A stretch of 64,000 bases of DNA from Geoanaerobacter sp964528055 (GTDB lineage: Bacteria; Desulfobacterota; Desulfuromonadia; Geobacterales; DSM-12255). Where the stretch lies: assembly GCA_964528055.1 (NCBI GenBank), contig CAZGQM010000007.1, positions 124,001 through 188,000 of the forward strand, written 5' to 3'. The notes beneath the pieces were generated by a model that was not told where the DNA came from, made no database searches, and saw only the letters and a list, made by a program, of their open reading frames with translations. Shown here piece by piece: positions 23,915 to 31,791 of this stretch (positions within the stretch are counted from its first letter, which is position 1; each line of letters opens with the position of its first letter). Made by a program: the position numbers and the translations under genes.

Positions 23915-26325
23915 GTCGTTATTCGGAACTCTTTCATGCAGTGGTGAAAACTGATCAGCTCCCCGGGGAAGATGCCGTTGAGGCTGGAGGGGGGGGCGGA
24001 GTCGGGCAGTATACCATCCTTTTTGTCGACGATGAAGAAAACGTTCTCAATGCCATGCGGCGGATGTTTGCAGACGAGGATTACCGGATACTGACTGCAG
24101 CAAGTGGCGCCATGGCTTTGTCTATTCTGGAGAATGAAACGGTCCATCTTGTTGTTTCCGACCACCGCATGCCGGGAATGACAGGGGCCGAGCTACTGAA
24201 GAGCATAAAGGAACGGTGGCCGCAGACCATACGGATCATGCTGACCGGCCATGCCGATGTAAACTCCATAATGGGAGCGGTGAAGGACGGAGCAGTCTAC
24301 AAGTTCATCACCAAACCCTGGAACGACGAAGATCTGCGACTTACCGTCAGCCTGGCGCTCCAGCAGTATCAGCTGATACATGAGAACCGCAGACTGAAGG
24401 AGATGACGCGTACCCAGCAGCAGAAACTCAAAGGATACTCCGCACTCTTCGATGAAAACCGCGGTATGATCGGCAGCATACTCGTTAAGGAAGGGGTGCT
24501 GCGCCAGGAGGATCTAGAAAAATGCGTGAAGGAGCTCCGGAAGGGGGAGTTCATCACGGATGCCCTCATTCGTCTTGGGATTTCTGTTGAGTCAAAGATA
24601 ATAAAGGCTCTGCAGGCTAGCCTGAACATCGAGTATATCGACCTGAGAGAGGCGCAGATCAACAGCGGAGCAGTTAAGTTTCTCCCCAGGGATCTCTGCG
24701 AGAGGAACCGGATCGTTCCGATCAGGCTGGACGGGAAACAGCTGACCCTTGTCATGGCTGACCCTTCGGATCTTGGGAAGGTTGATAACATTGCGCTCAT
24801 GACCGGGTTCCGTGTGACGCCGCTTCTTGCTTCGAGCAGCGAGATCATGGCCCTGTTAAAGAGGGTATACGGAGAAAGTTCGGGAGATGATGAAGAATCC
24901 GAGGATTTCTCTGATCTGGAACCGCTGGACGAGATAGACATCGTCATTGACGACGAAGAGAAGGATATCAGCATACAGGAGCTCATCGGCTCATCGGAGG
25001 TGCCGCCGGTCATCCGGATCGTAAATGCGGTGATTTCCGAGGCGATCAGGTTCCGGGCTAGCGACATCCATATCGAGGCAAAGACCAAGTATACCCTTGT
25101 CAGATTCAGGATCGACGGACTTCTGCACAACAAGATCAAGATACCGGCCGAGCTCCATCCTGCCATAGTCTCAAGAATCAAGATACTTTCCAAGATGGAC
25201 ATCTCGGAGCGGAGGCGACCGCAGGATGGAAGGATAACGGTAAAGTCGGGAGCCCGGATAGTTGATATGAGGGTATCCAGCATGCCGACCCTCAATGGCG
25301 AAAAGATGGTCATGCGTATTCTTGACAAGAGCGCGTCCATCAAGGGGCTAAACGAGCTTGGAGTGCTCCCCGATGATCTTTTAAAGATTTCGACACTGGT
25401 CAAGAAGCCGCAGGGGGTAATCATTGCCACCGGGCCGACCGGCAGCGGCAAGACCACCATGCTCTACTCCATACTTGCGGCAATGCTGGAGAGCAGCAAA
25501 AACTACGAGACAATCGAAGAGCCGGTGGAGTATTTCCTCGAAGATGCAAATCAGGTGGCTATCCGTGAAAAAATCGGCCTCACGTTTGCGCAGGTCCTCC
25601 GCGCAACTCTCCGTCAGGACCCTGATGTGATCCTCGTCGGAGAGATGCGCGATTTCGAAACCTCTGATGTTGCCTTCAAGGCATCACTGACCGGCCATAT
25701 GGTCCTTACCACCCTTCATACGAACAGCGCCGTTTCATCCATCACCCGACTCATGGACATGGGGATAAAGCCGTATATTCTGGCTTCAGCTCTTGAAGGG
25801 ATTGTCGCTCAGCGGCTGGTGCGACGGGTGTGCCAGTCATGCGCGGAGCCGATCCCTCCTGACCCGGAGGTCATGTCGCTGCTGAAGGTCCCCTTAGGGT
25901 TCATGGGCGAAACGGTCATGCAGGGGAAAGGGTGCGACAGATGCAATAAAACCGGATACTCAGGGCGAATCGGCGTGTATGAGGTATTCGTGATGAACGA
26001 GGATTTCAGGCACCATATCAGCTCTGAATACCGTGAGGTCGAAATCCTTGAGATGGCCCGTTCATGCGGCATGAGAACCCTTATCGAGGATGGGCTGCTA
26101 AAAGTCCGTCAGGGGCTAACAACACTGGAAGAATTGCTGAGAGTAATAGGCCCGCAGGTCTTCTTTGAGCGGGAATGCAGCGAGTGCGGCAGAAGTGTGG
26201 ATGCGAAATTCGTTTTCTGCCCCTATTGCGGTTTATTCAGGAAGAACTACTGCAGGCAGTGCAGGATATCTCTCGATCCGGAGTGGATAAGCTGCCCGCA
26301 ATGCGGAAAAGCCAAGGAATTATAA
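23911..26325 (+). CDS. REC domain fused to PilB/GspE-type ATPase with C-terminal zinc ribbons
   Basis: The 804-residue protein is an unusual fusion. A REC domain at about 30-150 has the phosphoacceptor D84 (VVSDHRMPG). A GspE/MshE N-terminal domain follows near 190-330 and an acidic linker at about 330-365. The secretion ATPase comes next, with Walker A GPTGSGKTT (K514), Walker B VILVGEMRD, the HTNS His-box, and the usual CQSC/CDRC zinc site. The last 50 residues add a double zinc ribbon (CSEC, CPYC, CRQC, CPQC). PilB/GspE ATPases drive pilus assembly or type II secretion. No pilin, platform or secretin gene is nearby, so it would act on a machine encoded elsewhere. Overlaps the kinase by 4 nt. 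Confidence 0.92.
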   Translation: MSRYSELFHAVVKTDQLPGEDAVEAGGGGGVGQYTILFVDDEENVLNAMRRMFADEDYRILTAASGAMALSILENETVHLVVSDHRMPGMTGAELLKSIKERWPQTIRIMLTGHADVNSIMGAVKDGAVYKFITKPWNDEDLRLTVSLALQQYQLIHENRRLKEMTRTQQQKLKGYSALFDENRGMIGSILVKEGVLRQEDLEKCVKELRKGEFITDALIRLGISVESKIIKALQASLNIEYIDLREAQINSGAVKFLPRDLCERNRIVPIRLDGKQLTLVMADPSDLGKVDNIALMTGFRVTPLLASSSEIMALLKRVYGESSGDDEESEDFSDLEPLDEIDIVIDDEEKDISIQELIGSSEVPPVIRIVNAVISEAIRFRASDIHIEAKTKYTLVRFRIDGLLHNKIKIPAELHPAIVSRIKILSKMDISERRRPQDGRITVKSGARIVDMRVSSMPTLNGEKMVMRILDKSASIKGLNELGVLPDDLLKISTLVKKPQGVIIATGPTGSGKTTMLYSILAAMLESSKNYETIEEPVEYFLEDANQVAIREKIGLTFAQVLRATLRQDPDVILVGEMRDFETSDVAFKASLTGHMVLTTLHTNSAVSSITRLMDMGIKPYILASALEGIVAQRLVRRVCQSCAEPIPPDPEVMSLLKVPLGFMGETVMQGKGCDRCNKTGYSGRIGVYEVFVMNEDFRHHISSEYREVEILEMARSCGMRTLIEDGLLKVRQGLTTLEELLRVIGPQVFFERECSECGRSVDAKFVFCPYCGLFRKNYCRQCRISLDPEWISCPQCGKAKEL

Positions 26326-26337
26326 CGGAGGCTTGAC

Positions 26338-26886
26338 ATGAATACTTCGATTCTGCTGGTAGATGATGAACCGAACGTGCTGGCTGCTCTGAAACGATCT
26401 CTTATGGATGAACCGTACGACATCGTAACTGCCGTGAATGGAGAAGAGGCCCTCGTGCTGATGGACGGTACACAGTTCAAGGCGGTCATCTCTGACGAGC
26501 GGATGCCTGGCATGGATGGCGCTGAATTTCTATCCATAGTAAAGGATCGCTGGCCCGTGACGGTCCGTATCATGCTTACCGGCCATGCCAGTGTGGATGC
26601 GACCATGCAGGCAGTAAACAAGGGGGAGATCTATCGGTTCTTCACCAAGCCATGGGACGACGTGATGCTCAAGCTTGCGATCCGTTCCGCTATAGAGAAA
26701 TTCGATCTGGAAGAAGAGAACCGGAGGCTGCTTACAACCGTAAAGCAGCAATCCCGCGAACTGAAGTCTTTAGAGCGTTCCTACCCCGGGATAAGCGAGC
26801 TGAAAAAAACCGTGCAGGGGGCGATCGAACTACCCGAGATTGATGATGACGAGCTGCAGGAGATCATCGCGCGGTACAACAGCTGA
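26338..26886 (+). CDS. REC response regulator with coiled-coil tail
   Basis: The 182-residue protein has a REC domain (LLVDDEPNVL, VISDERMPG, FTKPWDDVML). A coiled-coil tail follows (EENRRLLTTVKQQSRELKSLERS), then an acidic end (PEIDDDELQEII). There is no output domain, so it may act by binding a partner such as the ATPase just upstream. It follows the REC-PilB gene by 12 nt, has GGAGGCTTGAC before the ATG, and ends the operon; no gene follows for about 600 bp. Confidence 0.85.
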   Translation: MNTSILLVDDEPNVLAALKRSLMDEPYDIVTAVNGEEALVLMDGTQFKAVISDERMPGMDGAEFLSIVKDRWPVTVRIMLTGHASVDATMQAVNKGEIYRFFTKPWDDVMLKLAIRSAIEKFDLEEENRRLLTTVKQQSRELKSLERSYPGISELKKTVQGAIELPEIDDDELQEIIARYNS

Positions 26887-27486
26887 TTTCTGTCTGTTCG
26901 ACTGCTGAGAAGGTGGGCAGGATACATCCTTTCGCTGTACGTCTTAAAGAAAATGAATTGTGGCTGATACGCCGTTTACGGGATTATGCTTTGGAGCGGG
27001 TAATACCCGCTATACCTAGACCCTTTAGGAAGCCTGAAGAATTTCAATAGTCGGTCTTACCGACTCCATCACCTCAGCGCTAGCCATTTCGGAAGAACCT
27101 TGGGAATTAGCACCTGACGGCACCTTTATTTCCGATTCGATGAATGTATATGGAGTATCTGAAGCACAGAAGCATTGCTCTCGCATACCGGCAGCAGATA
27201 TCCTGTCGCGTATATTCGAACCGTTCCTAACGACCAAAGAAGTTGGTAAAGAAACTAGGCTGGGACTCTCCATCAGCTACGGTATCGTGAAAAGTCTTGG
27301 CGGAAAACAGAAGTGTAAAGCGAAATTGGAAATAGGAGCTTCTTTACGGGAACAATTCCACTGAATACTGACAAAGATCGCTCGATGCACTGAACCGTCC
27401 ATTGAGGCATCCTTGCTAATCCATTAAATAATTGTAAGCTTTATGGTAAGACGCTGCAGGTGGTAGTCTCTATGAGGAGGACAATT
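26887..27486. other. 600-bp stretch holding only a kinase remnant
   Basis: No intact gene is seen. It contains the degenerate histidine-kinase end listed at 27053-27363 and the leader of the binding-protein gene. Confidence 0.5.
27053..27363 (+). pseudogene. Remnant of a histidine kinase ATPase domain
   Basis: One plus-strand frame reads, with much decay, like the end of a kinase: SALAISEE where an N-box is expected, then DILSRIFEPFLTTKEVGKETRLGLSISYGIV, the end of a HATPase domain with the Gly-rich loop spoiled (GKETRLGL for GKGTGLGL). It stops at 27361-27363. No start, His-box or sensor is present. It is close in sequence to the kinases around it, so it is probably a decayed duplicate. Confidence 0.7.
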
Positions 27487-28506
27487 ATGTTTGTGAAGAC
27501 GCAAATACAACAGTTATTTCGTTTCTTCCTCAGCATCTCCCTGTCCATCCTTCTGACACACTCCACCGGCTGTATCCGCAGCAGCGAAAAGCCCAAAGTG
27601 ACGCCTGTTAAACTCGTCATTTCAACCTATTATGGAGATCAATCGGCGCTTCTTTTTGTGGCCGATAAACTCGGCTATTTCCGTGATGAGGGGCTTCAGG
27701 TGGAGCTGCGGAAAACCGTCAGCGGGGTAACCGCCCTTGATGAGATTGTAAAAGGGGTTGCCGATCTGGGGACAGCCGCAGAATTCGTGTTTGTGCACAA
27801 AAACCTTTCCTCTCCGGAGCTGCGTGTAATTTCACTTCTCAGTCGTTCCCAAGGGCTTAAGCTGATCCTGCGACGTGACCGGAGCATCTCTTCAATGGGC
27901 GATCTGCGGGGTAAAACAATTGCCATTACCAAAGGGACCATTGCTGAGTTCTATTTTGCTCGATTCATTGAAGATGCAGGTTTGAAAGCTGGTGAGGTGA
28001 AGATTGTTGATATTCCGCCGAACAATCAGCCGGCTTTGCTTTCTGAGGGTAAAGTCGATGGCGTTGCGGTTTGGAACCCGGTCGCTGATCAGATCGCAAC
28101 CCAAATGGCCGACAAGGTGGAGGTGCGCTCTCTTCAGGGTGAAGAGCCGTACCACTTCATACTTGTCGGTACAGAGCAGCTGGTCAAGCACCGGGAGGAA
28201 CATCTCGTGCGCCTGCTCCGTGCATTGGTCCGGGCGGAAGTATATATTCATGCCAACAGGACTGAAGGAGGACAGTTTGTTGCCTCGGCTATTGGCCTCC
28301 CCATTGATACCGTGTTGCGGTTATCCAAGGATACCGTTGCTGAAGTTTCGCTGCCCCGCAGTCTCATGCTGACCATGGAGACGCAGACGCGCTGGTTGCT
28401 TGGCAAGACAGGGTCGCAACAATCATCAATACCGAACTATCTGGAAAAAATTGCCCTGGAGCCTCTCAAGAAGGTCAATAGTGATGTGGTAACCATCATC
28501 AATTGA
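27487..28506 (+). CDS. Orphan ABC-type substrate-binding lipoprotein (NMT1/SsuA-like)
   Basis: The 339-residue protein is a periplasmic binding protein of the nitrate/sulfonate/taurine type: VKLVISTYYGDQSALLFVADKLGYFRDEGLQVEL, then LRGKTIAITKGTIAEFYFARFIEDAGL. The leader ends HSTGC, a poor lipobox but a probable lipid anchor. I start at ATG 27487 because GAGGAGG lies just upstream; a longer frame from 27460 has no such site. No permease or ATPase gene is adjacent. The next gene is a damaged histidine kinase 14 nt away, so the protein may have served as a ligand-binding partner of that kinase. Confidence 0.82.
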   Translation: MFVKTQIQQLFRFFLSISLSILLTHSTGCIRSSEKPKVTPVKLVISTYYGDQSALLFVADKLGYFRDEGLQVELRKTVSGVTALDEIVKGVADLGTAAEFVFVHKNLSSPELRVISLLSRSQGLKLILRRDRSISSMGDLRGKTIAITKGTIAEFYFARFIEDAGLKAGEVKIVDIPPNNQPALLSEGKVDGVAVWNPVADQIATQMADKVEVRSLQGEEPYHFILVGTEQLVKHREEHLVRLLRALVRAEVYIHANRTEGGQFVASAIGLPIDTVLRLSKDTVAEVSLPRSLMLTMETQTRWLLGKTGSQQSSIPNYLEKIALEPLKKVNSDVVTIIN

Positions 28507-28519
28507 TTGGAGCACTCCC

Positions 28520-30130
28520 ATGACCCTGCGCTATAAATACAATATTTTGATTGCCCTGATAATCACAATAGGTGCTCTCTGCGCTGGTGTAATGGTGTTT
28601 GCCAATATGAAGTCAGAGAAGGCAATGGCAGTTGAGTCACTTGCCAATGCCGTTTTTCGTTAGGCTTTCGAGTTCAGCATCGTATCACAGGATTTTCTAA
28701 TACAACCACATGTACGTCCGCTTGTGCAGATGCGGAGCAAGTTGATCCAGGCAGAAAAGCTGATGACCGATCAATTATTAAAATCCTCCGAGTTCAGTCA
28801 CTTGCAAATTAAAATGACCAATGAACTGGCGCGAATCGGCCGTCTGCTGGCAAATCTTGAGAAACTTGAGCCTGCGTTTCGCAATGGAGCAATGCGCGTT
28901 AACGGCGAAGAGATTCGGAGAGTCGGGCAGTATTCCAGCCAGATATCGGTGAATGTAACAGAAGTGGCAGGGATGGCCCAGCAACTGTCACGAAAAGCCA
29001 CTAAGAAAAAAAATAAATTTCATTACATAGCCGAAATCACAACGATTACTGCATTTGCCATTTTTTCGCTGTTTGTCCTTATAGCCATCGGTACGTTTGG
29101 CACTGGTTTGCTGCAACGCTTGCAACTACTGCAGAAGGGCGCAGGCCGCCTCGCCGAACGCGATTTTCAGTTTCGTTTCAGCACGGAAGAACATGATGAA
29201 ATCGCTGATCTGTCGAGGGCTTTTGACAGCATGGCAGAGGCGCTGGAACTAGCGTACAAAGAACTGCAAGTGACAAACAGCTCTCTACAGCATGAAGTTG
29301 AAGAGCGTCTGAGTGCGGAAAAACAAGTTAGAACTCTCAATAGCGGGCTTGAAGAAAAGGTTCGGCTAAGGACGGATGAACTTGAACAGGCATTGCGAAC
29401 AGCACAGATGGCTGAAAATAGCCTTAAGAAGGCCATGACAGAACTCCAGCAGTCAAACCAGGATCTGGAACAGTTTGCTTATGTCGCATCCCATGATCTT
29501 CAGGAGCCGCTTCGTATGGTGTCGAGTTTTACCCAGCTTCTTCAGAAACGGTATCAGGGGAAACTTGACCAGGACGCGGACGAGTTCATCCAGTTCGCTG
29601 TTGATGGAGCAATCCGTATGCAGCAGCTGATTAATGATCTACTGAGTTATTCACGGGTTGCAACCCGTGGCAAACCACCTGAGCCTGTGGATCTTAATAT
29701 TACTCTAGGTACTGTACGCGCCAATCTGCATGCCAGTATTGCCGAGAGCGCCGCACTTGTTACAAATGATCCTCTTCCGACAGTCATTGCAGATCCCCTG
29801 CAGATGGCGCAGCTGCTGCAAAACCTAATTGCTAATGCCGTGAAATTCAGGGGCGATGCGCCGCCACGCGTGCATCTTTCGGCACAGGAGACGGATAAGG
29901 AATGGATTGTCAGCGTTAGGGATAACGGTATAGGGATAGATCCCGAATTTTTTCAGCGGATATTCGTGGTTTTTCAACGGCTGCACTCAGGCGTCAAATA
30001 TCCAGGGAGCGGTATTGGACTTGCCATCTGCAAAAAGATCGTGGAGCGACATGCTGGAAGCATCCGCATTGAATCAACACTAGGTGAGGGAGCCAACTTT
30101 ATTTTCACAATACCGAAGCAGGAGAGGTGA
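28520..30130 (+). pseudogene. Membrane histidine kinase interrupted by an in-frame TAG
   Basis: From ATG 28520 the frame gives a first membrane segment (ILIALIITIGALCAGVMVF), then meets TAG at 28661-28663 (codon 48). The same frame continues without a break to 30130. It has a short periplasmic part, a second membrane segment near 29040-29110, HAMP, a coiled coil, HisKA with FAYVASHDLQEPLRM, and a HATPase ending RDNGIGID and GSGIGLAI. The tail is an Rcp1-partner, phytochrome-like core. It is either a recent nonsense mutation, a sequencing error, or TAG readthrough. Restart at ATG 28724 would give a 468-residue protein lacking the first membrane segment. It overlaps no neighbour and is followed by its likely REC partner 1 nt later. 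Confidence 0.78.
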
Positions 30131-30131
30131 C

Positions 30132-30575
30132 ATGAAAGACGAGATGAAAATTATCGACATATTGCTGGTCGAAGACAGCCCGGGAGATGCCCGCCTGGCT
30201 ATGGAAGTTTTCAAGGAAGCCAAGGTTGCAAACACGCTGCACTGGGTCAAGGATGGAGTTGAGGCAATCAAGTTTCTGCGTGGAGAAGAAGAGTTCAGAC
30301 AAGCGGCGCGTCCGGACCTGATCCTTCTCGATCTCAATATGCCGAGAAAGGACGGGCGGGAAGTTCTTGCTGAAATAAAGAACGACCCGATCCTCATGGC
30401 CATCCCGGTGGTGATTCTGACAGTATCGCAGGCAGAGGAGGATATCATCAAGTCGTATAACCTGCATGTAAACTGTTACATAAACAAGCCAATCGATTTG
30501 AACCAGTTTATCACGGTTGTAAAATCAATCGAGGATTTCTGGCTGACTATCGTGAGGCTGCCTTCACAACCATAG
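30132..30575 (+). CDS. Single-domain response regulator, Rcp1 type
   Basis: The 147-residue REC protein has LLVEDSPGDARLA, the phosphoacceptor in LILLDLNMPRKDG, VVILTVSQAEEDI and NKPIDLNQF, the pattern of Rcp1, the partner of phytochrome-like kinases. I use ATG 30132, preceded by GGAGAGGTGAC; a longer frame from 30084 would overlap the kinase. It follows the damaged kinase at once and probably took its phosphate. It has no output domain. Confidence 0.88.
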   Translation: MKDEMKIIDILLVEDSPGDARLAMEVFKEAKVANTLHWVKDGVEAIKFLRGEEEFRQAARPDLILLDLNMPRKDGREVLAEIKNDPILMAIPVVILTVSQAEEDIIKSYNLHVNCYINKPIDLNQFITVVKSIEDFWLTIVRLPSQP

Positions 30576-30585
30576 GAATGGCATC

Positions 30586-31716
30586 ATGACTAACAGGACT
30601 CTCACACTGCTGATAGTCGAAGATAACCCCGGGGATGCCCGCATCCTGAAGGAGCTTCTCGCTGACACCAGTAGTACGGCATTTGTCTGCCGGTCAGCTG
30701 GGACACTTGAGGTCGGACTGTTGCTGCTTGCAGAAATCAAGTTTGACGCCGTTCTGCTCGATCTTAACCTTCCTGACAGTATGGGTCTGTCAACGTTCGC
30801 CCGGATGAAGAGTGCCTTTCCACATGTTCCAATTATCATCCTTACCGGTCTTGATGACGAAACAACCTCTCTCCAGGCGGTCAGGGATGGGGCAGAGGAT
30901 TATCTGGTCAAGAACAGTCTTTCTTCGCGAGAACTGCTCAAGTCGATTCTTTACGCAATCGAGCGCTACCGGACCATGGAAGAACTGCGGGAGCTTTACG
31001 AGCACCTGGAACAGAAGGTTGCTGCGAGGACAGCGGAACTGCAGAGCGCCATGCAGGACCTGGAAGCGTTCAGCTATACACTGACTCACGATCTAAAGAA
31101 CCCGCTTGCCAACATATTGGGTATCGGCTCTGTTATGCTTGAAAATCCCGACAGTAAGCTCGACGATGAAACGGTAAATCTCCTGCAAAGAATCTTCAAA
31201 AACGCTCGGAGAATGGAGTCACTGATACGAGACATCCTCATGTTCTGCCATGTTTCGCGCGATGAGCCTGTTGTCGAAAAAGTCAATGTCTCTGCACTTG
31301 CAATTGAAATACTTGAGACGCTCCGCGAGCAGAACAGTGAACATTCATGCGAAACTATGGTAGAAGACGGGCTTGTGGTCGATGGTGATCCGCGACTGCT
31401 CCGCATTGTACTGGAAAACCTGTTGTCCAATGCCTGTAAATTTTCAGGTAAAACGCAGATGCCAAGAATCGAAGTCGGCAAAGAAGCAAGTGATTCCGGT
31501 GATGTCTTCTACATAAGGGATAATGGCGCCGGATTTGACATGAAGTATGCTGACCAACTATTTCAACCTTTCAAGCGGTTGCACAGTGAGGATTTGTTCC
31601 CCGGTACCGGAGTCGGATTGGCAACTGTACGACGAATAATCGAAAAGCATGGCGGCAAGGTTTGGGCAACTTCGTCGGTGAATGAGGGGGCAACCGTTTA
31701 TTTTACAGTTTCTTGA
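30586..31716 (+). CDS. Hybrid REC-histidine kinase
   Basis: The 376-residue protein has an N-terminal REC domain (LLIVEDNPGDARIL, VLLDLNLPDSMGL, with LVKNSLSSREL near its end) at about 5-125. A coiled coil follows (EQKVAARTAELQSAMQDLEAF), then a HisKA domain with the likely His in YTLTHDLKNPL, and a HATPase (RDNGAGFD, GTGVGLATV). There is no membrane segment, so it is cytoplasmic. It lies 10 nt after the Rcp1-like gene, and a palindromic repeat follows at 31726. Confidence 0.9.
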   Translation: MTNRTLTLLIVEDNPGDARILKELLADTSSTAFVCRSAGTLEVGLLLLAEIKFDAVLLDLNLPDSMGLSTFARMKSAFPHVPIIILTGLDDETTSLQAVRDGAEDYLVKNSLSSRELLKSILYAIERYRTMEELRELYEHLEQKVAARTAELQSAMQDLEAFSYTLTHDLKNPLANILGIGSVMLENPDSKLDDETVNLLQRIFKNARRMESLIRDILMFCHVSRDEPVVEKVNVSALAIEILETLREQNSEHSCETMVEDGLVVDGDPRLLRIVLENLLSNACKFSGKTQMPRIEVGKEASDSGDVFYIRDNGAGFDMKYADQLFQPFKRLHSEDLFPGTGVGLATVRRIIEKHGGKVWATSSVNEGATVYFTVS

Positions 31717-31725
31717 GTACGTTGC

Positions 31726-31771
31726 CTTCGACTCCGCTCAGGCAAAAAAAGTGCGCTGAGCGGATTCGAAG
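31726..31771. repeat. REP-like palindrome
   Basis: CTTCGACTCCGCTCAG at 31726-31741 pairs with CTGAGCGGATTCGAAG at 31756-31771 (one mismatch) around an A-rich loop. This arm is typical of dispersed REP-type intergenic palindromes in several bacterial phyla. It lies between two kinase genes and may affect transcript stability or act as a weak terminator. Confidence 0.6.
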
Positions 31772-31791
31772 CGCATTGCCAGGAGAAGGTC

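Noticed and set aside
24369..25460. 363-codon minus-strand frame
   Set aside because: It is antisense to the REC-PilB ATPase, and its Ser/Arg/Leu-rich product is typical of shadow frames.
28661..28663. Programmed stop-codon recoding as the main reading
   Set aside because: A TAG alone, with no pyrrolysine genes or recoding element in view, is better explained as mutation or error. Kept only as a question in the findings.
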